A stretch of 64,000 nt of DNA from Hydrocarboniclastica marina (GTDB lineage: Bacteria > Pseudomonadota > Gammaproteobacteria > Pseudomonadales > Oleiphilaceae): contig NZ_CP031093.1 of the NCBI RefSeq assembly GCF_004851605.1, positions 3,162,692 through 3,226,691 on the forward strand, given 5' to 3'. Shown here piece by piece: positions 9,413-16,907 of this stretch. A program made the translations under genes and the position numbers. Position 1 is the stretch's first letter. The number at the start of each line of letters is the position of its first letter. The notes beneath the pieces are model-generated. The model had not been told where the DNA came from, did not search any database, and was given only the letters and a program-made list of their open reading frames with translations.

Positions 9413-9465
9413 CTTCGCTTCCTGTCATCCTGCCCAGCGGAGTCGGAGCCGGCTCCAACCCCGAT

Positions 9466-10371
9466 TCAAGCGATAGGCGTGAGCGGACTCCAGTCAGTGC
9501 GATTGGCCAGAAAATTCGGCCGGGGCCGGTTACCGCAGTAGGGATCGGCCAGTGTGTTCTCCACGCTGTTATACACGAAAAACAGGTTACTACGGGGCCA
9601 GCACGACATATTCTGGTTCGACCCGTGCAGGGTATTGCACTCGAACAGAATAAGCGAACCGGCTGGCCCCGTGGGTACGTCGATACCCCCGTCGTTCATC
9701 AACCGACGCAGGCTACCCTCGTCGGGCACGCCGACCGTCTGAGATTTCAGCGATTCCTGGTAATTGTTCTCGGGGGTTCGACCGATGCAGGGCACAAACT
9801 TGCGGTGGGAGCCGGGGATCAGCATCAGCGGACCGTTACTTTCCACGTTATCGGTCAGGACAATAGAGCAGCTGAGACTGCGCATACGGGGCATGCCATC
9901 CTCGCTGTGCCAGGTTTCGAAGTCACTGTGCCAGTTGAACCCCTTGCCCTTGAAACCGGGCTTGTAGTTTATCCTGGACTGATGGATGTAGACTTCGCTG
10001 GCCAGAATCTGGCGGACCATATCGAGCAGGCGTGGGTCTCGGGTCAGCCGGTCGAAGCGTTCGGAAATCTCGTGAATGCCGAAGATCGAGCGAATTTCCT
10101 GCTTGCCCGGTTCCAGAATCGTTCCTTCTGACAGTTTCAGATCTTCATCGTCTTCGCTTTCGCGCAGGTCATCCAGAAAGCCCTGCATTTCTGCCGGCGT
10201 GAAAAAGCCGTCAAAAAAGAGGTAGCCGTTTTCCTCGTAGCTTTTGAGCTCGCGCTCATCCAGGGGTCCATCCTTTCGCGATGAGCTATCGGCGAATACC
10301 GTCGGGTCGAGGCGCTCGCTCATGGGAATCTTGCGCTCGGCACGCGTCGGGAAAAGGTCTGTCGTTGTCAT
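9466..10371 (-). CDS. ectD: Ectoine hydroxylase
   Basis: This 301-residue Fe(II)/2-oxoglutarate dioxygenase converts ectoine to 5-hydroxyectoine. The signature FNWHSDFETWHSEDGMP (near residue 139) supplies the HxD iron ligands and NTLHGSNQN (near residue 240) the distal His. QSRINYKPGF lies just before the signature. Length matches known EctD. A GGAGG precedes the start at 10371; Met17 is an alternative. No ectABC genes are in the window, so ectoine must be made elsewhere in the genome or imported. This gene is a good marker of a halotolerant organism. Confidence 0.93.
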   Translation of the reverse strand: MTTTDLFPTRAERKIPMSERLDPTVFADSSSRKDGPLDERELKSYEENGYLFFDGFFTPAEMQGFLDDLRESEDDEDLKLSEGTILEPGKQEIRSIFGIHEISERFDRLTRDPRLLDMVRQILASEVYIHQSRINYKPGFKGKGFNWHSDFETWHSEDGMPRMRSLSCSIVLTDNVESNGPLMLIPGSHRKFVPCIGRTPENNYQESLKSQTVGVPDEGSLRRLMNDGGIDVPTGPAGSLILFECNTLHGSNQNMSCWPRSNLFFVYNSVENTLADPYCGNRPRPNFLANRTDWSPLTPIA

Positions 10372-10684
10372 TTTAAGCCTCCATTCTTAACTGACACCTG
10401 CATACCCTTGCTGACTTGGCGCCAGAGATCAACCGAATGGCCGTTAAGACCCCGCAATTTGATCAGGTCGCTATATACTTGCCCGGTGTTGGCTGCCGTT
10501 GCCCACCCGCTCCGCCTCATCATGTCTCATACACCTTGATCTTTGAGCGAACAGTTGTACGCTTCTAGCGTGCTGACAGAACGTGCCCAAAAAGTCAGGC
10601 TCGACCTGGCTGCAGAACGGCGTGACAATACCCGCGCTATGGATCGGCTGACTTTTCCACCCGCTACCGGACATTGATCGCTTT
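10372..10684. other. Intergenic region between ectD and plsC
   Basis: This is a divergent promoter region of 313 bases. A 67-codon minus-strand frame inside it has no recognisable content. I see no clear terminator or operator. Confidence 0.4.
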
Positions 10685-11419
10685 ATGGCTAAACGATTCC
10701 TGGCTAACTCCCGGCTCTTTATTGCATGGGCCTATGTTCTGTTTATCTCATTGATCGGTTTTTTCCTGTGTTTACTTCGCCCATTCAATCCGGGCAATAA
10801 CCACCTCATTGCCCGATTCTATGCTTGGGGCGGGCGCCCGATCCTCGGCTTGAAAACGCATGTTGAAGGTCGGGAGTACCTGACGGGCACAACGCCGCGT
10901 GTCGTGGTAGCCAACCACCAGTCCAATGACGACGTGTTTCTGCTGGGGGACCTCCTGCCCTACCGCACGGTAGTCATCGGCAAATCAAGCCTGCGTTGGA
11001 TCCCGATTTTCGGTCAGATGTTCTGGCTTGGCGGTAACGTCCTGATCAACCGCCAGCGCGGTGCGGGCGCCAGCAACACAATTGATCAAACGGCCCGGGC
11101 GCTCAACCGGGAGCGTAAGTCAGTATGGGTTTTTCCGGAAGGCACCCGTAGCAAGGGGCGCGGCCTGTTACCGTTCAAGCGTGGCGCGTTCATGGCAGCG
11201 GTAGAGGCTCAGGTGCCGCTGGTGATGATTTGCTGTAGCGATTACCAAAGCCGCGGCCGACAGACCCTGCCTGTTCACATCCGCGTGCTGGAACCGATCA
11301 GCACAACAGGGCTGATGAGAAGCGACGTACCCACACTGATGGCTGACTGTCACCAGGCCATGCAGATCGCCATCGCTGAGCTCAACCAGCTTGCCACCGC
11401 GTCTGCGCGAGACCAGTAG
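10685..11419 (+). CDS. plsC: 1-acyl-sn-glycerol-3-phosphate acyltransferase
   Basis: This 244-residue membrane-associated enzyme acylates lysophosphatidic acid to phosphatidic acid in phospholipid synthesis. An N-terminal hydrophobic segment (about residues 12-33) is followed by the four acyltransferase blocks, including NHQSNDD (HX4D, near residue 76) and FPEGTRS (near residue 150). It could be one of several PlsC-like paralogues, some with roles in lipid remodelling. It is upstream of and co-directional with the selenium genes, 106 bases away, but probably unrelated in function. Confidence 0.92.
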   Translation: MAKRFLANSRLFIAWAYVLFISLIGFFLCLLRPFNPGNNHLIARFYAWGGRPILGLKTHVEGREYLTGTTPRVVVANHQSNDDVFLLGDLLPYRTVVIGKSSLRWIPIFGQMFWLGGNVLINRQRGAGASNTIDQTARALNRERKSVWVFPEGTRSKGRGLLPFKRGAFMAAVEAQVPLVMICCSDYQSRGRQTLPVHIRVLEPISTTGLMRSDVPTLMADCHQAMQIAIAELNQLATASARDQ

Positions 11420-11525
11420 CTTCTGCAGCACCGGCGTTGAGTCCCGACAGCGACCGCTTCACAATGTGCGCTCTGTGGGGGCCGTGTGCACCAGTGTCCC
11501 ACCCGCGTTTTTCCTGGAGGATTGC

Positions 11526-13802
11526 ATGCAAACGCCGGCTCAACCGGTCTTGCGCGACATCGTGCTGGTGGGCGGCGGCCACAGCCATGTAGGCGTTCTC
11601 CGGCGATTCGCCATGAAGCCCATACCCGGCGTCCGGCTGACTCTGATCTGCCGGGATACGGATACGCCCTACTCCGGCATGCTGCCGGGCTATGTGGCAG
11701 GACACTACGCCTTCGACCAGGTCCATATCGATCTGAGCCGACTGGCCCATTTTGCTGGCGCCCGCTTTCTGCGGGATGAAGTGACTGGCCTCGATCGCGA
11801 TGGGCGACGGGTGTTTTGTCGGCAGCGGCCGCCGGTGGCGTATGACGTCGTCTCCGTCAATATCGGTTCCGCACCTCGACTGGACAGTGTCGACGGCGCT
11901 GAAGCATACGCAGTGCCCGTCAAGCCAATCGATCAGTTCAATCAGCGTTGGCAGGCGGTACTTGAACGCATCAAAGCGCACCGCGGCCGTTTTGTTATCG
12001 CGGTGGTCGGCGGCGGTGCTGGCGGAGTAGAGCTCCTGCTTGCAGTTCAGTATCGACTGGCAGCAGAGTTAATTGCGCTCGGCCGCAATCCGGCGGATCT
12101 TGAGCTACATATTTTCCACGGCGCAGGCGAGTTCCTGCCCACCCATAATGCCGCCGTGCGCAAAAAATTCCATCGCGTGCTGGCCAATCGGGGTGTTCAG
12201 CTTCATCTGAACACCCATGTGACCCGTGTGAGCGCGGGCTCATTGCAAACTGACCAGGGTGAAGCGTTCTGCGTCGATGAAGTGCTCTGGGTGACTCAGG
12301 CGGGCGGTCAGGCATGGCTCGCCGCCACCGGCCTTGCGCTTGACGATTCGGGCTTCATCCTGGTGAAAGACACGCTGCAGAGCATCACGGACGCCCGGGT
12401 TTTTGCAGCGGGAGACGTGGCCACCCTGGTTAACGCACCGCGTGAAAAAGCCGGTGTTTTTGCGGTTCGACAAGGGCCGCCCCTCGCGGAGAACCTGCGA
12501 CGAAGCGTGCTGGGCAAGCCTCTCAGGCGCTACCATCCCCAGCGTCGCTGGCTGGCTCTGATCAGCACCGGCGACCGCTTTGCCATAGGCTCCCGCGGGC
12601 CGCTGGCCTTTAGTGGCCGGTGGGTCTGGCGTTGGAAAGACCTCATCGACCGCCGTTTCATGCGCCGCTTTTCCGAATTGCCGACCATGGCTGGCGTCAC
12701 GCAGCCGCTCAGGAGCCGTAACGAAGTTGCGCTGAATGCTGACGAACAGGGCCAGGCTATCTCGGCGCTGGCCATGCGCTGCGGCGGATGCGGCGCCAAA
12801 GTTGGCAGCACCGTCCTGACCCGGGCACTGGCCGGGCTCCGCCCGGTCGAGCGAGACGATGTGTTATTGGGCCTTCACGCTCCGGACGACGCTGCGGTTG
12901 TGCGGATCGCCCCCGGTATGGCCGCAGTACACACGGTCGACTTTTTCCGCGCGTTTATCGACGATCCGTATCTGTTCGGTAAAATCGCTGCGAATCACGC
13001 CTTGGGCGACATTTTCGCGATGGGCGCAGAAGCCCAGAGCGCAACAGCGATCGCAACCGTGCCATACGGACTGGAGTCAAAAGTTGAAGCACTGCTACTG
13101 CAGATGATGACCGGCGCCGTGGAAGTCCTGAACCAGTCCGGCTGCGCCCTGGTCGGCGGCCATACCGGCGAAGGTCAGGAACTGGCTCTCGGCTTTGCTG
13201 TGAACGGTATAATAGACCCGAAAGCAGTGCTGAGCAAGTCCGGCATGAGCCCGGGAGACGCTCTCATACTGACCAAACCACTCGGGACCGGCACACTGTT
13301 CGCCGCCCATGCTCAACTGAGAGCCAAGGGCCGCTGGCTCGACACCGCACTAGAGTCCATGGTTCAGTCGAGTGAGCAGGCCGCCACTTGCCTGCGCCTT
13401 TTCGGGGCCACGGCCTGTACAGACGTCACCGGCTTCGGCCTGCTCGGTCACCTCCTGGAGATGACTCGACCGTCGAAGGTTGATGCATACCTCGACCTCG
13501 CGGCCATACCGGTGCTTCCGGGCGCACTGGAAACGGCGGCTGCAGGGATCCTGTCATCCCTGCAATCAGCCAATCTCCGCCTGCGCAGTGCGATCCGCAA
13601 CCAAGCTGGGGCGGCGACTCACCCCGTCTACCCACTCCTGTTCGATCCCCAGACCGCAGGCGGCCTGCTGGCCAGTGTGCCCCAGGAAAAAGCCATCGCA
13701 TGTATAGCCGCCCTGCGCGAGAGGGGCTATAGCTGTGCAACCGTTATCGGGCGGGTAGCTGAACAGAGTTCGGAGCCGCAACCGATCATATTGAATCGCT
13801 AG
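11526..13802 (+). CDS. selD: Fused FAD-dependent oxidoreductase and selenide, water dikinase
   Basis: This 758-residue two-domain fusion has an N-terminal NDH-2-like FAD/NAD(P)H domain (about 1-390; GGGHSHVGVLRRF at the start, AGDVATL near residue 297) and a C-terminal SelD domain that makes selenophosphate from selenide and ATP. The SelD catalytic motif is RCGGCGAKVG with Cys422 and Lys425, a Cys rather than selenocysteine form. I chose the ATG at 11526 because a GGAGG sits six bases upstream and the flavin loop starts soon after. Such fusions are known in proteobacteria. The flavin domain may supply reduced selenium. No selA, selB, selC or mnmH is in the window, so the final use of selenium is unknown. 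Confidence 0.94.
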   Translation: MQTPAQPVLRDIVLVGGGHSHVGVLRRFAMKPIPGVRLTLICRDTDTPYSGMLPGYVAGHYAFDQVHIDLSRLAHFAGARFLRDEVTGLDRDGRRVFCRQRPPVAYDVVSVNIGSAPRLDSVDGAEAYAVPVKPIDQFNQRWQAVLERIKAHRGRFVIAVVGGGAGGVELLLAVQYRLAAELIALGRNPADLELHIFHGAGEFLPTHNAAVRKKFHRVLANRGVQLHLNTHVTRVSAGSLQTDQGEAFCVDEVLWVTQAGGQAWLAATGLALDDSGFILVKDTLQSITDARVFAAGDVATLVNAPREKAGVFAVRQGPPLAENLRRSVLGKPLRRYHPQRRWLALISTGDRFAIGSRGPLAFSGRWVWRWKDLIDRRFMRRFSELPTMAGVTQPLRSRNEVALNADEQGQAISALAMRCGGCGAKVGSTVLTRALAGLRPVERDDVLLGLHAPDDAAVVRIAPGMAAVHTVDFFRAFIDDPYLFGKIAANHALGDIFAMGAEAQSATAIATVPYGLESKVEALLLQMMTGAVEVLNQSGCALVGGHTGEGQELALGFAVNGIIDPKAVLSKSGMSPGDALILTKPLGTGTLFAAHAQLRAKGRWLDTALESMVQSSEQAATCLRLFGATACTDVTGFGLLGHLLEMTRPSKVDAYLDLAAIPVLPGALETAAAGILSSLQSANLRLRSAIRNQAGAATHPVYPLLFDPQTAGGLLASVPQEKAIACIAALRERGYSCATVIGRVAEQSSEPQPIILNR

Positions 13803-13921
13803 CCGAGATGCCGCTAATGATCTGCTTCGTCTGGCTTTCGAACAGATGGTATCCTTGCGCGCCGGCCGGCATCAGCCGAGTCCGATCGCTTTTTATCCAA
13901 CACTTCCAGGGACTGTCCGTC

Positions 13922-14779
13922 ATGCTCCATCAAATTGCACTCACAGCTACACTGGGCCTGCTTCTGGCCAGCCAGGCATTCGCTGATACTTTTGTTTTCA
14001 CTGCAATACCGGATCAGGACGAGACCCAGCTAAGGGAGCGGTTTGAGGCGGTTTCGGATTATCTCAGCGCCGAGCTCGACACAGACGTAAGGTTCGTGCC
14101 CGTGAAGTCTTATGCTGCCGCTGTCACCGCCTTCCGGAATGATCAGGTGCAATTGGCCTGGTTCGGCGGACTTTCCGGCGTGCAGGCCAGAAGCCTGGTG
14201 CCGGGCTCTGAGGCGCTGGCCCAAGGGGTTGAGGACGCCCAGTTCAAAACCTATTTCATCGCGCACAAGAGCGCTGGCCTTGAGCCTTCCGAGGCCTTCC
14301 CCGAGGGCATAAAAGGCAAGACGTTTACTTTCGGCTCCAAGGGGTCCACTTCCGGGCGGCTGATGCCTGAGTTCTACATACGTAAAGCCTTCGGGCAGCC
14401 CCCCGAAGATGTGTTTGAGCGGGTCGGTTTCAGTGACAACCATTCCCGTACACTGGCATTGGTTGAATCGGGGACCTATCAGGTTGGCGCGCTCAACTAT
14501 CAGGTCTGGAAAAGCGAAACCGCCGGCGCCGACATCGACACCGATGCGGTTCAGGTCATCTGGGAAACCCCTCCTTATCCAGACTACCAATGGACCATTC
14601 GCGGCGATGTTGACGAGCGATTTGGCAAGGGCTTCAAGGAAAAGGTACGGGCTGCACTGCTGGCGATGGACGACCCGAAACTCCTGGAAACATTTCCGCG
14701 GGAAGGCTTCATTCCCGCATCCAACGACGATTACGAGCCTATCCGCGAAACCGGCGAGGCAATCGGAATTCTTGACTGA
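13922..14779 (+). CDS. Putative selenate ABC transporter, periplasmic binding protein
   Basis: This 285-residue protein has a signal peptide (cleavage after QAFA near residue 20) and a PhnD-like phosphonate/oxyanion-binding fold: FTAIPDQDETQLRERF, LAWFGGLSGVQAR and TFGSKGSTSGRLMPEFY. The PhnD branch found next to selD is described as putative selenate binding (family TIGR04553), and this protein directly follows selD. The ATG at 13922 was chosen because it starts the signal peptide; the frame also extends upstream to 13808 without likely coding content. Its stop codon overlaps the ATPase start. Ligand identity is inferred from context. Confidence 0.85.
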   Translation: MLHQIALTATLGLLLASQAFADTFVFTAIPDQDETQLRERFEAVSDYLSAELDTDVRFVPVKSYAAAVTAFRNDQVQLAWFGGLSGVQARSLVPGSEALAQGVEDAQFKTYFIAHKSAGLEPSEAFPEGIKGKTFTFGSKGSTSGRLMPEFYIRKAFGQPPEDVFERVGFSDNHSRTLALVESGTYQVGALNYQVWKSETAGADIDTDAVQVIWETPPYPDYQWTIRGDVDERFGKGFKEKVRAALLAMDDPKLLETFPREGFIPASNDDYEPIRETGEAIGILD

Positions 14780-15429
14780 TGGCGTTAGTCCATCTGACCG
14801 AGGCCAGCGCGGCCTTTGCCGGCCGGCGGGTACTCGGCCCGGTGTCGCTCACCGTATATGAGGGGCAACGTGTTGCGCTGGTCGGCCAGAGCGGTGCCGG
14901 GAAGTCCACGCTCCTCGATCTGCTCTATGCGCAAGCCCGCGACCGGGCTGCGCTGGTCCCCCAGGAACTCGGGCTGGTGCCATCACTATCCGTGTTTCAC
15001 AACGTATTCATGGGCAGGTTATCGTCGCGTCCTACCTGGTACAACCTGGCCAACCTGGTGCGGCCCTTCCGCCGTGAGCGGCAGCGCATCCAACCGCTGC
15101 TCGACCAGTTACACCTCGGCGACAAAATCTTTTCTCCGGCCAGCCAATTGTCGGGCGGAGAAAAACAGCGCACGGCTGTGGCGCGAGCTTTGTACCAGAA
15201 AGCCGGGTTACTGCTGGCGGATGAGCCGGTTTCGGCCCTGGATGGGCCTCTCGCGGCGGGTGTTATGGCTGCGCTGGCCGAGCACTACCCTACGAGTGTT
15301 ATCGCACTGCATGATGTCGAGCTGGCTTTGCGCTACAGCTCCCGGATGATCGGCATCCGGGATGGGCTTATTGTGCTGGACGAGGACAGCCACCGGCTGA
15401 ACGTCCAGGACGTGCTCCCGATCTACTGA
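14779..15429 (+). CDS. ABC transporter ATPase (PhnC-like, putative selenate importer)
   Basis: This 216-residue ATPase has Walker A GQSGAGKST (near residue 37), signature LSGGEKQR (near residue 126) and Walker B LLLADEPVS (near residue 149). It resembles PhnC but is somewhat short. The start ATG overlaps the stop of the binding-protein gene (ATGA), and the permease gene follows after 11 bases, so the three form one operon with selD upstream. It energises uptake of the oxyanion bound by the preceding protein. Confidence 0.9.
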   Translation: MALVHLTEASAAFAGRRVLGPVSLTVYEGQRVALVGQSGAGKSTLLDLLYAQARDRAALVPQELGLVPSLSVFHNVFMGRLSSRPTWYNLANLVRPFRRERQRIQPLLDQLHLGDKIFSPASQLSGGEKQRTAVARALYQKAGLLLADEPVSALDGPLAAGVMAALAEHYPTSVIALHDVELALRYSSRMIGIRDGLIVLDEDSHRLNVQDVLPIY

Positions 15430-15440
15430 AGGCCCGCTAT

Positions 15441-16907
15441 ATGTTCACGTCCCCGGCCCTGCGAATCAGCCTCAGCTTCATTGGGGTCGCCGGGTTTTGC
15501 CTGTTTTTTGCCGATATGGCGATTTCCAGCCAGAACCCCTGGCGGGAGATGGGCCGGCTGGCGTTGGGACTCCTCACGCCTGATCTGTTCGCGGTCGGCG
15601 ACGTCGGGACCGCACTGGTTAAAACCATCGCCTTTGCCATTGTTGGTGTCACCCTCGGCTGCGGGGCGGGTTTCTTGCTGGCACTCGGCTTCGACTCGCG
15701 TTTCATCAGGCTGGGGTGCGCGTTCGTTCGGGCCATCCATGAGCTGTTCTGGGCACTGATTTTCCTCCAGTTCTTCGGTTTTCACCCACTGACCGGGGTG
15801 CTGGCCATCGCGATCCCGTATGCGGGAATTTTTGCCAAAGTGTTCGCCGAGATTCTCGAGAACGCAGACCCTTTGCCTGAGCATGTTCTGCCCGCAGGCA
15901 GCGGACGCCTTTCCGCTTTCGTCTTTGGTCGGGTCGCGGTCGCCTGGCCGCATCTGGTCAGTTATACCGCCTACCGTCTTGAGTGTGGTCTGCGCTCCAG
16001 CGCGATACTGGGCTTCGTCGGTCTGCCCACGCTGGGTTTCTACTTGCAGTCATCATTTTCCCAAGGTTATTACTCGCAGGTCGGGGCTCTGTTGCTACTG
16101 TTCTTTATCCTGATCGGTACACTGCGCATCTGGGCAAGGCCCAGGCTGATCCCTGCTTACGTGGCTCTGGCGCCTTTCATGCTGGGTAGCGGCATGCCTA
16201 TCGCGTGGCAGAATGCATCTCGGTTTTTTACGCAGGATATCGTGCCCTCGCCGTTAAGGGACGGCGAGGGATGGGAAGCCCTTTGGGATTGGCTGGCTTC
16301 AATCGTGCTAACCGAAGCCCTGCCCGGCCTGTGGAATACACTGGTACTGACACAAATCGCGCTGGTGGGCACAGCAGTGATTGCGCTATGCGTTTTTCCT
16401 CTGATATCACGCCACTTTGGCGGCCCCAAGCGGCGCCTGGCCGGCCATACTCTGCTGGTCGTTGCGCGTTCTACGCCCGAGTACATCCTTGCGTACATTC
16501 TGCTTCAGCTGTGGGGGCCCTCCATGCTGCCCGCAGTGGTGGCGCTGGCACTGCACAACGGGGCGATCATAGGTCATCTGATCGGGCGCCAGAGCAACGA
16601 AATCATCCTGAGACCAGACAGCGCCTCTGGCTTGAACCGTTACGGGTTTGAACTGGTGCCCCGGGTGTACGGCGGCTTCCTGGCGTTTCTGTTCTACCGC
16701 TGGGAGGTCATCCTCCGGGAGAGCGCCATTTTAGGGATTCTGGGCGTAGCGACCCTGGGCTTCTATGTTGACAGTGCGATCCAGGAAATCCGGTTTGATC
16801 GCGCCATGGTGCTGATCCTGGTCACGGCGCTACTTAACATTGCGGTGGATGCCGTGTCGAGACGCCTCCGCAAAAGGATCCGGGCCCAAGTTGTACCCAC
16901 CTGCTAG
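15441..16907 (+). CDS. ABC transporter permease, duplicated PhnE-like (putative selenate importer)
   Basis: This 488-residue inner-membrane protein is a fusion of two PhnE-like permease halves, each with several hydrophobic segments. The coupling-loop regions read SSAILGFVGLPTLGFYLQS near residue 190 and ESAILGILGVATLGFYVDS near residue 430, which shows the internal duplication directly. A single fused permease would replace the usual homodimer or heterodimer. The stop overlaps the 3' end of the convergent GGDEF/EAL gene by 4 bases. A hydrophilic cytosolic tail is short. Confidence 0.9.
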   Translation: MFTSPALRISLSFIGVAGFCLFFADMAISSQNPWREMGRLALGLLTPDLFAVGDVGTALVKTIAFAIVGVTLGCGAGFLLALGFDSRFIRLGCAFVRAIHELFWALIFLQFFGFHPLTGVLAIAIPYAGIFAKVFAEILENADPLPEHVLPAGSGRLSAFVFGRVAVAWPHLVSYTAYRLECGLRSSAILGFVGLPTLGFYLQSSFSQGYYSQVGALLLLFFILIGTLRIWARPRLIPAYVALAPFMLGSGMPIAWQNASRFFTQDIVPSPLRDGEGWEALWDWLASIVLTEALPGLWNTLVLTQIALVGTAVIALCVFPLISRHFGGPKRRLAGHTLLVVARSTPEYILAYILLQLWGPSMLPAVVALALHNGAIIGHLIGRQSNEIILRPDSASGLNRYGFELVPRVYGGFLAFLFYRWEVILRESAILGILGVATLGFYVDSAIQEIRFDRAMVLILVTALLNIAVDAVSRRLRKRIRAQVVPTC

